Assembly (NCBI RefSeq): GCF_000739655.1
Contig: NZ_BATR01000045.1
Span: 1-37,201, forward strand
DNA: 37,201 bases
Reading direction: 5' to 3'
Source: Verrucomicrobium sp. BvORR106
Lineage (GTDB): Bacteria; Verrucomicrobiota; Verrucomicrobiia; Verrucomicrobiales; Verrucomicrobiaceae
The notes under the pieces are model-generated. The model was given only the letters and a program-made list of their open reading frames with translations. It had not been told where the DNA came from and did not search any database. Within the stretch, counting starts at the first letter, position 1. Each line of letters begins with the position of its first letter. Of the stretch, positions 25,591 through 34,366 are shown piece by piece. The position numbers and the translations under genes were made by a program.

Positions 25591-26823
25591 ATGTCCCCGC
25601 CCACCTTCAGAGAGAGTTTAAGAGCCTTTCCACCCGCCTTCTGGGCCCTGATCGGGGCCACGTTCGTGAACAAATTCGGCGTCTTTGTGGTGCCGTTCCT
25701 CACGATCTTCATGACACGCAGCGGGTTCACGCCGGCGCAGGCGGGGCTGACGGTGGCGGCCTATGCTGCGGGAGGTTTTTTGGCCGCAGGTCTGGGGGGC
25801 TGGATGGCGGACCGGGTGGGAAGAAACATCACTATGGCCACAGCGTCGTTCACCGGGGCAGCGGCGATGATGATGCTCTCGCAGGCGCACACTTTTCCCC
25901 TGCTGGTCTCGCTCGCTTTTCTGACGGGGTTGTTCATGGAAGCGGGGAATCCCGCGACGAGTGCCCTGGTGCAGGACATCATTCCGGTGGAACACCGGCT
26001 GGCCGCGTATGCAGTGATGAGATTCTCGGTCAATCTGGGCTGGGCCGTGGGGCCCATGGCGGCGGGTTTCCTGGCCGAGCACTCCTTCTTCTGGCTCTTT
26101 GCCGGAGATGCCGCCACCGCGGTGTTCTTTGGGCTGGTGGCGCTGATCATGTTGCCGAAGGGGAATCGGGGCACGCGTCAGACCAGCGGATGGGGGCACG
26201 CGCTGGCTTCCATCCGGCGCAACCGGCCGTTCCTGGCGCTGGCAGCAGCTTGCGTGACGATCTCCATTGTCTTCCGGCAGCTCACCACCACGTTTGCGCT
26301 GCATTTTGAAAACTGCGTGCCAGCACTGGACTGGCAGGGGTTCCACTTCAAGCCCCTGGAGCTCTATGGATTCGTCATGGCGGTGAATGGCATGATGATC
26401 TGCCTCATGGAAATGCCGCTCACGGCAGTCACGCGGTCGTGGCCGGTGCGGAACTGCATTGCCATGGGCTATATCGGCATGAGCGTGAGCTTCCTGGTGC
26501 TCTCCTTTGGAGTTGGCCTCGGGGCCTTTTTGCTCGCCATGGTGGTCTTCACCTTTGGCGAGATGATGGCATTCTCCCGCCAGCAGGCCTATGCGGCCAG
26601 CCTGGCCCCGGATGACATGCGCGGCCGGTACTCGGGCTTTTTGAGCTGGGCGTGGAGCTTGGGGAACATTTCGGCCTCCGCATTCAGTCTGGGAATGTAC
26701 CAGTATTCACCGAATCTCGTCTGGCTGTCGTCGGTGGTGCTGGGCGTGCTGGGCGCCTTGCTCATCGCGGGGCGTTTTAGCCGCCCGGTAGCAACCGCAA
26801 CCCCGGCCGTCAGCATTTCGTAG
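25591..26823 (+). CDS. MFS transporter
   Basis: A 410-aa inner-membrane protein with about 12 hydrophobic helices. The loop 2-3 motif GGWMADRVGRN is the major facilitator motif A, and the first half contains the helix-4/5 pattern of the drug:H+ antiporter (DHA1) group. Similarity is to MdtH-like exporters, but no substrate can be inferred. ATG 25591 (MSPPTFRESLRAF) places the first helix about 15 residues in; the frame is open 19 codons further upstream, partly over the terminator, which disfavours the longer start. An EamA transporter gene follows after 14 nt, so both are probably co-transcribed. Confidence 0.9.
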   Translation: MSPPTFRESLRAFPPAFWALIGATFVNKFGVFVVPFLTIFMTRSGFTPAQAGLTVAAYAAGGFLAAGLGGWMADRVGRNITMATASFTGAAAMMMLSQAHTFPLLVSLAFLTGLFMEAGNPATSALVQDIIPVEHRLAAYAVMRFSVNLGWAVGPMAAGFLAEHSFFWLFAGDAATAVFFGLVALIMLPKGNRGTRQTSGWGHALASIRRNRPFLALAAACVTISIVFRQLTTTFALHFENCVPALDWQGFHFKPLELYGFVMAVNGMMICLMEMPLTAVTRSWPVRNCIAMGYIGMSVSFLVLSFGVGLGAFLLAMVVFTFGEMMAFSRQQAYAASLAPDDMRGRYSGFLSWAWSLGNISASAFSLGMYQYSPNLVWLSSVVLGVLGALLIAGRFSRPVATATPAVSIS

Positions 26824-26837
26824 TCAGTGGGGCGGAT

Positions 26838-27821
26838 TTGGATGTCCGCTTGTGCTCTTTCACCTCCGTCATTGTGTCCTCTCTTCCTGTCACCTCTTCC
26901 TCACCTGCCGCCAGTTGGGCCAGCTGGCTCCAGCTCCATCTGGTGGTGCTGGCGTGGGGTTTCACCGGGCCCTTGGGCCGGCTCATTTCCCTGCCTCCGG
27001 TGGAGACGGTGGCATGGCGCACGGGACTGGCGGCGTTGGGGCTGGCGGTGCTGGCCCGCATCATGAAGGCGGGATTGAATGTGGGAGGTCGCACCGCGCT
27101 GAAGTTGCTGGGCAACGGGCTCCTCGTGGGCGCGCACTGGATGCTCTTCTTCCTTGCGGTCAAACTGGGCAACGTGTCCGTGGCCATGGCGGCACTGCCC
27201 ACCACCATGATCTGGTGTTCCCTCCTCGAACCCCTGTTTGAGAAAGGCCGCCGTATCAGCCGGCTGGAGCTGGGCATGGGCCTGCTCATGGTGCTGGCGG
27301 TGGGGCTGATCTTCCGGGTGGAGTTCGCTTACTGGCAGGGGTTTGCGGCCGGGCTGGGCTGTGCGTTTGTCGGGGCGCTGTTTGCCGTGATCAACAAGCA
27401 CCTGGTGGCGCGGGAGCATTTCGCGGTGATTTCCTGTTACCAAATGGCGGGAGCCTGTGCCGGGGCTCTGGCCGTGCTGGCGATCTCCGGGGCCTCAGGC
27501 CGTCCGGTGGCTCATCCGCAGAACATGGACTGGGTCTGGCTGCTGGTGCTCTCCCAGGTCTGCACCGTGGGAGCCTATGCAGCGTACATGGATGTGCTGC
27601 GACGCCTCTCCGTGTTCTCCATCAACGTGGTGTACAACCTCGAACCTGTGTACGGCATCCTGCTCGCCGCGCTCTTCTTTGGGGACACAGAGCGGATGAG
27701 CCCGGGTTTTTATGTGGGAACGGGCATGATCCTGGTGGCGGTGGTTGTGACACCGTGGTTGCAAGCCAGAGCCCGCTCCGCGGGAGACGCAAGACTTGAA
27801 GACACAAGACGCAAGACCTGA
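26838..27821 (+). CDS. EamA/DMT-family transporter
   Basis: A 327-aa (or shorter) inner-membrane protein with about 10 helices in two EamA repeats; the second ends with INVVYNLEPVYGILLAALFFGDTE, a hallmark of the family (N-L-E-P-V near the penultimate helices). These carry metabolites such as amino acids or nucleotide derivatives; substrate unknown. There is no ATG. TTG 26838 has a purine-rich GTGGGGCGGA just upstream, while GTG 26874 would put the first helix closer to the N-terminus and is equally plausible. It is 14 nt behind the MFS gene. Its last dozen codons are written in an AGAC-type tandem repeat, giving an odd charged tail (ARLEDTRRKT). Confidence 0.88.
   Translation: MDVRLCSFTSVIVSSLPVTSSSPAASWASWLQLHLVVLAWGFTGPLGRLISLPPVETVAWRTGLAALGLAVLARIMKAGLNVGGRTALKLLGNGLLVGAHWMLFFLAVKLGNVSVAMAALPTTMIWCSLLEPLFEKGRRISRLELGMGLLMVLAVGLIFRVEFAYWQGFAAGLGCAFVGALFAVINKHLVAREHFAVISCYQMAGACAGALAVLAISGASGRPVAHPQNMDWVWLLVLSQVCTVGAYAAYMDVLRRLSVFSINVVYNLEPVYGILLAALFFGDTERMSPGFYVGTGMILVAVVVTPWLQARARSAGDARLEDTRRKT
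27785..27821 (+). repeat. AGAC-type 7/8-bp tandem repeat
   Basis: Five units in series, AGACGCA, AGACTTGA, AGACACA, AGACGCA and AGACCTGA, form the very end of the EamA coding sequence including its stop codon. A similar series is found downstream of mgsA at 34368. Confidence 0.6.
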
Positions 27822-27862
27822 GGGGGATGTGGTATCTGGGGTTGTTTGGCAGAGGAGCTTCA

Positions 27863-28245
27863 CCGCTTTTGAGCCAATACCATCAGGGAAAAGGAATATG
27901 CCCCGAGCGCGAATGAGAGACGCTGCGGCACCTCCACTTCACGGTCGGCTGATTGTGCAGACTCATGAGGGCCGAAGGTCCGGCGTGATACCAGCCTTGG
28001 GCAACGCCCAAGGAATAGATGACCAAACAACCCTTGAGGGCTGAAGGCCCGGCCTCATCAAGCCTGCCCACGATGAGCATCCCTGAATGACCTCGGGCCT
28101 ACAGCCCTCAACCTCTAAAACTAACGCCAACCTTGGGCGTTGCCCAAGGCTGGTATTACTCCGGGCTTTCAGCCCTCAGCTCGTTTGTAAAAGGGAAATC
28201 ATCGGCCTGGTTACCTTTTCCCTGATGGCATTGGCGTTTAAGCGG
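27863..28245. repeat. Two-arm hairpin repeat, second family
   Basis: Outer inverted arms (27863-27894 and 28214-28245) match at 27 of 32 positions, including 15 perfect bases CCATCAGGGAAAAGG. Inside is a 213-bp dyad (27966-28178). Each half reads TGAGGGCYGAARGYCCGG, then ATACCAGCC, then the hairpin CCTTGGGCAACGCCCAAGG (27995-28013; complement at 28131-28149), about 20 bp of variable sequence and again a GAGGGCTG.AGGCCC stem. The centre is GATGAGCATC-like. It occupies most of the 468-nt gap between the EamA and GNAT genes. The same inverted two-arm plan as the 274-bp family is seen, but the sequence is different. Confidence 0.85.
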
Positions 28246-28289
28246 TCAGGACGATGGCTAGGTCGCTGAGACATTCTATTGCTGGCCTC

Positions 28290-28769
28290 TCATGAGAACT
28301 CCCGCCGGTATTTCACAAACCCCTGCTTGGTTTCATCGTTGAAACCACAACGGCGGAAGAAGGCGTGGGCTTCGGTTCTGGCCCGGTTGCTCAGGAGCAT
28401 GAGCTTGGTACAGTCGTGCTTCAGCGCCAGTGCCTCGACCTGCGCCATGAGGAGGCGGCCGATTCCCATGCCGCGGTGGGTGGCGGCGATGACCACGTTT
28501 TCCACCACGCCAAACGGTTGCTGCCGGTACATGGCGTCGGCGCAGAGATTCAGGTGCGCCGTGCCGCACACCTTTTGCTCGCATTCGGCTACGAGAAGAA
28601 AACTGCACGAGGACTGTGCGATGTCTGCCAGATGGTCTTCGGACACGCAGAGGTGCGGGTCCCGCACGAGTTCGCGGTAGAGCGACTCCAGCGCGGAGGC
28701 ATCACCTGGCTGGGCCTCCCGGATGATCACGGGTGGGGAGGGAGTGGCATCTACAGGGTCTGGGCTCAC
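28290..28769 (-). CDS. GNAT family N-acetyltransferase
   Basis: A 159-aa cytoplasmic acetyltransferase. The acetyl-CoA-binding motif THRGMGIGRLL is at residues 97-107, preceded by the GVVENVVIA strand, and followed by KLMLLSNRARTEAHAFFRRCGF, the motif B region of GNATs. Acceptor substrate unknown. The start is GTG 28769, which overlaps the stop of the upstream glycosidase gene in the sequence GTGA; this favours translational coupling. A longer frame upstream is antisense or out-of-frame to the glycosidase gene. Confidence 0.88.
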   Translation of the reverse strand: MSPDPVDATPSPPVIIREAQPGDASALESLYRELVRDPHLCVSEDHLADIAQSSCSFLLVAECEQKVCGTAHLNLCADAMYRQQPFGVVENVVIAATHRGMGIGRLLMAQVEALALKHDCTKLMLLSNRARTEAHAFFRRCGFNDETKQGFVKYRREFS

Positions 28770-29872
28770 GGTTTGGCGACGCCGAACAGGGCTTTGAATT
28801 TCGCGGCAGCCTTGGGGAACTGGGTGCCTTCCGGCTTGTCGCTTTTGGCCGGGCCGGGTGAGAGTTGGTGGCGCAGTTCCGGGCTGTTGATGTCGAAGTA
28901 GCAGTGGAAGGCTACGGCATTCACCGGGTCGGTGATGAACGCGTGCATCTGCTCGATGAAGTAGGGGTTGTCGTTGCCGCCGTGGCCATGGTTGCCATTC
29001 ACCACCCCCCATTCAGGAAACGCCAGGGGTTTGCCGTGAGTCTTGGCGAATTTCGTCCAGAAAGCGAGGCCGCGGGGGCTGTGCATGATCCATTCCTCCC
29101 ACACCTTCTTCTGGCGTCGGGTGATTTCCTCGTCCGAGGCATGGGCCGGCCACGGGTAGGTGTCGGCGTTCCAGGTTTCGTCGTACACATCCACGCCGAC
29201 GTAGTCCACATACTCGTCGCCCGGCCAGGCTTCATCTGCGGGGAACTGCTGATCTCCCAGGGTCGGATTCCAGCAGAACTTCAGGCCCTCTGCACCGGGG
29301 ACAGCTCGCATGGTGCTCACGATCTGCCGCCAGTAGCCAATGAACGCGGCCGTCTTGCCTTTGGCGCGCCAGGTGTACCAGTCTCCATTGAACTCCCAGC
29401 CAGGGCGGAGGATGGAGTCTCCCAAGCCGTGGCGAACGAGGTTCTCTGCGAGATCCTTGAAGTGCTGATTGTAAGCGCCCGTCGCACCTTGTTCCAGAGA
29501 AACAGGCACACCTTTCCCCTTGTCACCTTGAGTCGGCCCGCTGCCGTCCACGGGCCCTGCCAACAGGGGAATGGAGAGCACGAAACGTCTCCCTGGCTTA
29601 GCCTTGACCCACGCGGACCAGGTCTCCAGCCACCAGGTGGGCCACCCGACATTGTCCCAGGATTCTCCGCCAACGAAGTCCAGCCCCCACACGGTATCCC
29701 GCCCCAGCCAGGTCGCGAAGGCATCCACGCCTGCGGTGCCGTTGGGCCAGTGGTAAGTGCCCAGGGCAGGCTCGGGAGAGGCCGACTGACTCAAAGCTGA
29801 CTGCATCGGCGACAGCGAGACGATACCGATGAGGAGGGCGGCGAGGGAAAGAGGATGGAACTTTTTCGTCAT
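28766..29872 (-). CDS. Secreted GH26-like glycoside hydrolase
   Basis: A 368-aa exported protein with signal peptide at residues 1-28 (cleaved near ALS-QSAS). The fold looks like a TIM-barrel beta-mannanase or glucanase: ILRPGWEFNGDWYTW around residues 154-168 carries the likely acid/base E160, and PLAFPEWGV around 282-290 carries the likely nucleophile E287. A YVGVDVYDETW strand near 224 fits the barrel. Family GH26 or a close clan-A relative is inferred from these motifs; substrate is not determined, plausibly mannan or mixed glucan. ATG 29872 is chosen for the signal peptide. The gene is followed by an overlapping GNAT gene. Confidence 0.82.
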   Translation of the reverse strand: MTKKFHPLSLAALLIGIVSLSPMQSALSQSASPEPALGTYHWPNGTAGVDAFATWLGRDTVWGLDFVGGESWDNVGWPTWWLETWSAWVKAKPGRRFVLSIPLLAGPVDGSGPTQGDKGKGVPVSLEQGATGAYNQHFKDLAENLVRHGLGDSILRPGWEFNGDWYTWRAKGKTAAFIGYWRQIVSTMRAVPGAEGLKFCWNPTLGDQQFPADEAWPGDEYVDYVGVDVYDETWNADTYPWPAHASDEEITRRQKKVWEEWIMHSPRGLAFWTKFAKTHGKPLAFPEWGVVNGNHGHGGNDNPYFIEQMHAFITDPVNAVAFHCYFDINSPELRHQLSPGPAKSDKPEGTQFPKAAAKFKALFGVAKP

Positions 29873-30003
29873 GGCGGGAGCAGAGGCAGTTGATGGAGCA
29901 TTGCTTATCTCATGAGCCAATCCGTCCCGTCAAGGCGCATGGGAGTCAGAGTGGGATGGGAAGCCAATCTTAGTGGTGAGCGCATGAGTACGATAAAGAA
30001 GCT

Positions 30004-30277
30004 CACGCCAACGGCGTGATACATAAGAGCCCGGGGTCAGACCGCGAAGCGGTCGCCACCCCGGGTATCGATGGGATAGCGTTGGAACTCCAAGGGAGTT
30101 CTACAGACCGTCCAGATCACCAAGAGACGATCCTGTTGCATGCGGTGAACACCTCAGGGATGCGGTCGCGGTTTGTAGAACTCACTTCGGAGTTCTCGTC
30201 CGCCTGACCATGTACCAAGGGTGGCGGCTCGTGCCTCGCCTGACCCTGGGCTGGTATGTATGACGCCCTTGGCGTCA
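30004..30277 (-). repeat. 274-bp two-arm hairpin repeat, copy 3 (inverted)
   Basis: It has exactly the same length as copies 1 and 2 and opposite orientation. The terminal palindromes CACGCCAACGGCGTG (30004-30018) and TGACGCCCTTGGCGTCA (30261-30277) and all internal stems are present. The GC-rich stem-loop near 30030-30070 is intact with its GACCGC-GAA-GCGGTC core. It overlaps the 3' end of the adjacent acetyltransferase gene, from 30154 to 30277. A 63-codon open frame on the plus strand within it has no gene-like character. Confidence 0.9.
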
Positions 30278-30843
30278 AGTGCTCCTGAGTGACGGCGGCA
30301 GCCTGAGGGGCAGTTGTCAGCGAAGGAGAGGCGACGAGAAGTGTTTCCTAAAACCCGACCTTGCACCGGACGGGTCCAGACGTAGAGCACGTCGGGCTGC
30401 TTCTCCTCGTTGTCGCTGCCGTCGGTTTTCCGCTCGATTTGGAAACCGTGTTTCTCATAGAACCGTTGTGCCTGGGCGTTGGTTTGAAAGGTCCAGAGTC
30501 GGAGCTCGGGTGCTTCGCATTGCTCCTTTGCCAGATTCAGGAGGCGCGAGCCGATGCCGCGGCGTTGACGATCCGGATGGACATGGAGTTGCTCCACCCA
30601 ACCAGCGCGGAGCACCAGAAGACCAACCACCTGATGATCCTGCTCGGCCAGCCAGATGACGGAGTGAGGGAACAGCCGGTGACGATAGTGCTCAAGGTCC
30701 TCTTCCGGGGTGTGGAGCACCGGCATCTGAGGCAGTGCTGTGAAGAACGCCAGACGGTGGAGTGATGCCAGAATAGGAAGGTCATCCTCAGTGGCGGGCC
30801 TGAGAGTGGTGGATGAAGGTGGCTTGTTGGCGGGCTCGGGCAT
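30154..30843 (-). CDS. GNAT family N-acetyltransferase with repeat-derived C-terminal tail
   Basis: A 229-aa protein. The GNAT domain covers residues 13-158: TLRPATEDDLPILASLHRLAF, EQLHVHPDRQRRGIGSRLL (acetyl-CoA motif near 92-101), FYEKHGFQIERKT and a final DVLYVWTRP strand. A normal member would stop there. Instead the frame continues about 70 residues; roughly residues 190-229 are encoded inside copy 3 of the 274-bp repeat, which also provides the stop. The tail has a basic, low-complexity look and no family resemblance. The acceptor of the acetyl group is unknown. ATG 30843 is preferred over an upstream start 21 codons earlier. Confidence 0.83.
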   Translation of the reverse strand: MPEPANKPPSSTTLRPATEDDLPILASLHRLAFFTALPQMPVLHTPEEDLEHYRHRLFPHSVIWLAEQDHQVVGLLVLRAGWVEQLHVHPDRQRRGIGSRLLNLAKEQCEAPELRLWTFQTNAQAQRFYEKHGFQIERKTDGSDNEEKQPDVLYVWTRPVQGRVLGNTSRRLSFADNCPSGCRRHSGALDAKGVIHTSPGSGEARAATLGTWSGGRELRSEFYKPRPHP

Positions 30844-30998
30844 GCGCAGTGACTGGTTCACATTCAAATGCTGTATTGCGTCTGGCGTCAAGCATGCGGG
30901 ATACAAGTCTCAATTAGCCGGGTTTGTTCATCCCCCTTGGCGGTTTTTGAAAGTGACTTCGACAGAAGATCCCCTCAATCGCTTCGTTCCCTACGCCC

Positions 30999-32417
30999 AT
31001 GTCTTTCCGCAGCTTCCTCTATCTCTGCTTCGGCGCCGCCTTGCTCTCCGTGAGTCAGGAGGCAGCCCACGCGGCCAAACCCAACATCATCTACATCCTC
31101 AGTGACGATCTTGCCCAAGGGGACTTGGGATGTTACGGGCAGAAGCTGATCAAGACGCCGAACCTGGATCGCATGGCGGCGGAAGGGACTCGGTTCACGC
31201 AGGCCTATTGCGGCACCAGTGTGTGCGCGCCTTCACGCTCGTCGCTGATGACCGGGCTGCACATGGGCCACTGCCCCATCCGGGCCAACCGGGAGATCAA
31301 GCCGGAGGGTCAGATGCCGCTGCCAGCCGACACGCTGACGGTGGCGCAGGTGCTCAAAGGAACGGGTTATGCCACGGGCTGTGTGGGCAAATGGGGGATG
31401 GGCATGTTCGACACCACGGGCAGTCCGCTGAAGAAGGGGTTCGACCACTTCTACGGCCACAACTGCCAGCGCAAGGCGCACAACTACTTCCCGCCTTACA
31501 TCTGGAACGATGACCAGCAGGTGGAGCTGGATGGCAAGACGTACGTGCAGGATCTGTTTGCCAACGAGAGCCTGAAGTGGGTCCGCGAGCAGAAGCGCAA
31601 GGCTCCGGACCAGCCGTTCTTCCTGTTCTACGCCATCACGCTGCCCCATGGCGACTACCAGATCGACAACCTGGGCATCTATGCCGATCAGAAAGACTGG
31701 ACGCCCACGCAGAAGGCCTATGCCGCGATGGTGACGCGGCTCGACAGTGATGTGGGCCGGTTGTTGGACCTGCTCAAGGAACTCAAGATCGATGAGAGCA
31801 CGCTGGTCATGACCTCTGGCGACAATGGCTCGTCGTTCCCGCCGGACTCGGAGTTGGGCCGGTTGTTTGATCAGGCCATGGGCGGCAAGCTGCGCGGGTT
31901 CAAGCGTGGCATGTATGAAGGCGGGCTCCGGCAGGCCTCCATTGCGCGTTGGCCGGGCAGCATTCCGGCGGGCCGTGTCTCCGATGAGCCATGGGCCTTT
32001 TGGGACTTCCTGCCCACGGCGGCGGACCTTGCCGGGGCTGTATTGCCCGAAGGTTTCAAGCCAGATGGCCTGTCGCTCGTTTCATTCCTGAAAGGGGGCG
32101 CTGCCCCGAAGCGGGAGTATTTCTACTGGGAACTGCATGAGAACGCCTCCATCCAGGCGCTGCGGTTTGACCAGAACTGGAAGGCGGTGCGCAACGGTCC
32201 CAATCAGCCGGTGGAGCTCTATGACCTGACGGCTGATGAGAGCGAGGCGCACAACGTGGCGGCCGCGCATCCAGACCGGGTGAACCGGGCGCTGGAGCTG
32301 ATGAAGAGCGCCCGGGTGGACTCTGCGGACTTCCCCATGCAGGGTGGTCGGGCCGGAGGAGGCAACAAAAAGGCCGGCAACAAAGCTCCGACTGCCGACG
32401 TTCCCAAGACGAACTGA
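30999..32417 (+). CDS. Secreted sulfatase (canonical CxPxR)
   Basis: A 472-aa exported sulfatase with signal peptide through about residue 25 (cleaved AHA-AKPNI). Metal ligands D36/D37 follow in [11 protein letters not shown]. The formylglycine site is C76 in [11 protein letters not shown], the canonical C-x-P-S-R recognised by the formylglycine-generating enzyme. GKWGMG near 130 and SGDNGSS near 273 (D275/N276) complete the active site. It probably removes sulfate from polysaccharides or glycosides in the periplasm. The C-terminus ends in a Gly/Lys/Ala-rich tail. Divergent from the GNAT gene, it is followed by a second sulfatase after 76 nt. Confidence 0.95.
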   Translation: MSFRSFLYLCFGAALLSVSQEAAHAAKPNIIYILSDDLAQGDLGCYGQKLIKTPNLDRMAAEGTRFTQAYCGTSVCAPSRSSLMTGLHMGHCPIRANREIKPEGQMPLPADTLTVAQVLKGTGYATGCVGKWGMGMFDTTGSPLKKGFDHFYGHNCQRKAHNYFPPYIWNDDQQVELDGKTYVQDLFANESLKWVREQKRKAPDQPFFLFYAITLPHGDYQIDNLGIYADQKDWTPTQKAYAAMVTRLDSDVGRLLDLLKELKIDESTLVMTSGDNGSSFPPDSELGRLFDQAMGGKLRGFKRGMYEGGLRQASIARWPGSIPAGRVSDEPWAFWDFLPTAADLAGAVLPEGFKPDGLSLVSFLKGGAAPKREYFYWELHENASIQALRFDQNWKAVRNGPNQPVELYDLTADESEAHNVAAAHPDRVNRALELMKSARVDSADFPMQGGRAGGGNKKAGNKAPTADVPKTN

Positions 32418-32428
32418 CCGCCCGCCTC

Positions 32429-32447
32429 CGCTTGGAAATGCCAAGCG
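32429..32447 (+). other. Intercistronic hairpin between the two sulfatase genes
   Basis: CGCTTGG-AAATG-CCAAGCG, with possible outer GCCC/GGGC pairing, lies in the 76-nt gap. There is no T-run, so it may set the relative expression of the two genes by RNA processing or partial attenuation. This is inference from position. Confidence 0.4.
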
Positions 32448-32493
32448 AGTGGGCAGACCGAACCCCTTACTGCCTGCCTGTCCGCTCCCTGTC

Positions 32494-33864
32494 ATGCGTC
32501 ATCACTACTTGTCCGTCTTTCTGTTGTCGTTGATCGCTTTCTGGACTGCGCCCCGACTGGGCGCGGCGGAGGCCGGGCCATTGAATGTGGTGGTGCTCTA
32601 TGCGGACGACTGGCGCTTTGACACCCTGGGATGCGCAGGTAACCCGGTGGTGAAGACGCCGAATCTGGATAGCCTGGCTGCGGAGGGGACGCGGTTCAAG
32701 CGGGCCTGTGTGACCACTTCCATCTGTGGCGTCAGCCGGGCCACGTTGTTCACCGGGCAGTGGATGTCGCGGCATGGGAATCCCGCCTTCCAAATGTTCA
32801 AGACCCCCATGGGTGAGACCTATCCGGGGCTGTTGCGTGGCCAGGGGTATTGGGTGGGTCACGTGGGCAAGTGGCACAACGGCAAGTTTCCGCAGGAGGC
32901 TTTCGACTTTGGCCGGTCTTATAGCGGGAGGCACTACATCAAGGAGCCTGACGGGAGCACGGTGCACGTGACGCAGAAGAACCAGAAAGACGCCTTGGAG
33001 TTCCTCGACACGCGGCCCAAGGACAAGCCCTTCTGTCTCACCCTGGCCTTCTTCGCCACCCACGCGGAGGACCAGAATCCGAAACAGTATCTCTACCAGC
33101 CGGAGAGCGAGGGTCTGTACAAGGAGGTAAATATTCCCGTGCCGGCCACTGGTTCGGATGAGCATTTCAAGAAGTTGCCGCCCTTCATTGCCAATGAGAA
33201 GAACGAAGGCCGCAACCGCTGGCACTGGCGCTTCGACACGCCGGAGAAATACCAGGAGTACATGAAGGCCTACTACCGCATGGCCACGGAGGTGGATGCG
33301 GCGTGCGGCCGAGTGCTGGAGACGCTCAAATCACAAGGCGTGCTGGACCGGACGCTGGTGATCTTCACCACGGACAATGGCTACTTCCATGGGGAGCACG
33401 GTCTCGCTGACAAGTGGTACCCGTACGAGGAAAGCATCCGCGTGCCGTTGATCGTGCGCGATCCGCGGACTCCGGAGGCCCGGCGTGGGGGCACTAATGA
33501 TGAGTTCGTCCTCAATGTGGACCTGGCTCCGACCATCCTGGCGGCCACGGGAGTGAAAGCGCCCGCTACTATGCAGGGGCAGGATTTCGCACCCCTGTAT
33601 CTTGCTGCCACCCCGCCGGCGTGGCGGCAGGAGTTCTTCTATGAACACGCTACCCTGCGCAGCGTGGACTTCATCCCGGCCTCCGAGGCGCTCGTTCGCA
33701 AGGACGTGAAATACCTCTTCTGGCCTGACTTCAAATACGAGGAACTCTTCGACCTGAAGGCAGACCCCAAAGAGGAGCACAACCTCGCTGGCGACCCGGC
33801 CCAGGCGGTACAACTGGTGGAGCTGCGGAAGCGATTCGAGGAACTGAAATCAGCAGCCCGTTGA
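32494..33864 (+). CDS. Secreted sulfatase with CxVxR active-site motif
   Basis: A 456-aa exported member of the sulfatase family: signal peptide to about residue 26, metal ligands D38/D39 in [17 protein letters not shown] near 125, [13 protein letters not shown] near 322 and a C-terminal [16 protein letters not shown] motif. The formylglycine position is C78 in [11 protein letters not shown]: cysteine and arginine are conserved but the third residue is Val rather than the usual Pro or Ala. The enzyme may still be matured, by a tolerant system, or may be poorly converted. ATG 32494 is chosen for the signal peptide. Its last 15 nt overlap the end of convergent mgsA. Confidence 0.93.
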   Translation: MRHHYLSVFLLSLIAFWTAPRLGAAEAGPLNVVVLYADDWRFDTLGCAGNPVVKTPNLDSLAAEGTRFKRACVTTSICGVSRATLFTGQWMSRHGNPAFQMFKTPMGETYPGLLRGQGYWVGHVGKWHNGKFPQEAFDFGRSYSGRHYIKEPDGSTVHVTQKNQKDALEFLDTRPKDKPFCLTLAFFATHAEDQNPKQYLYQPESEGLYKEVNIPVPATGSDEHFKKLPPFIANEKNEGRNRWHWRFDTPEKYQEYMKAYYRMATEVDAACGRVLETLKSQGVLDRTLVIFTTDNGYFHGEHGLADKWYPYEESIRVPLIVRDPRTPEARRGGTNDEFVLNVDLAPTILAATGVKAPATMQGQDFAPLYLAATPPAWRQEFFYEHATLRSVDFIPASEALVRKDVKYLFWPDFKYEELFDLKADPKEEHNLAGDPAQAVQLVELRKRFEELKSAAR

Positions 33865-34314
33865 AGTGGAAGCGCGCAAGCTTTCGGCCTGCAACTCCCG
33901 GACGGCACGATAGTTCGTGTGGTCCGGGATGAACCGCTGGTAGGTTCCCTGTGCCAGACCGATGAGCAACAGGTCGGCACCGGCCTCATTCATGGCCACT
34001 GGTACATTCCACAAGACGGCCACGCGCAGCAGGGCCTTCACATCCGGATCATGCGGCTGGGCGGAGAGGGGATCCCAGAAGAAGATGAGCAGGTCCATGC
34101 GGCCCTCCGCGATCTCCGTGCCGATCTGAAGGTCGCCCCCGAGAGGTCCGCTCAGGAAACGGCGCACCGGCAGCCCCAGCTCCTTTTCCAGGATGCTCCC
34201 CGTCGTGCCCGTGGCGCAGAGCGTCCAGCCCTGAAGCTGCTCGCTGTGCTTCTGCGCCCAGGCGAGCAGATTATCTTTACAGTGGTCATGTGCGACGAGT
34301 CCGATGGTTGGCAT
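33850..34314 (-). CDS. mgsA: Methylglyoxal synthase
   Basis: A 154-aa cytoplasmic enzyme converting dihydroxyacetone phosphate to methylglyoxal and phosphate, a bypass that relieves sugar-phosphate stress. Active-site landmarks are intact: H9 in VAHDHCKD, the phosphate-binding TGTTGS near 35-40, SGPLGGD with catalytic D61, [14 protein letters not shown] with D81, H88 and D91, and the C-terminal NEAGADLL. Length equals the usual ~150 aa. Isolated on its strand: the neighbour upstream is the FHA-ABC gene 228 nt away. Confidence 0.95.
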   Translation of the reverse strand: MPTIGLVAHDHCKDNLLAWAQKHSEQLQGWTLCATGTTGSILEKELGLPVRRFLSGPLGGDLQIGTEIAEGRMDLLIFFWDPLSAQPHDPDVKALLRVAVLWNVPVAMNEAGADLLLIGLAQGTYQRFIPDHTNYRAVRELQAESLRASTSTGC

Positions 34315-34366
34315 CTTGTTGATGCCCTACGCCCGGAGAGGCGGAGTTCAAGGTGAAAGAGGAGGG

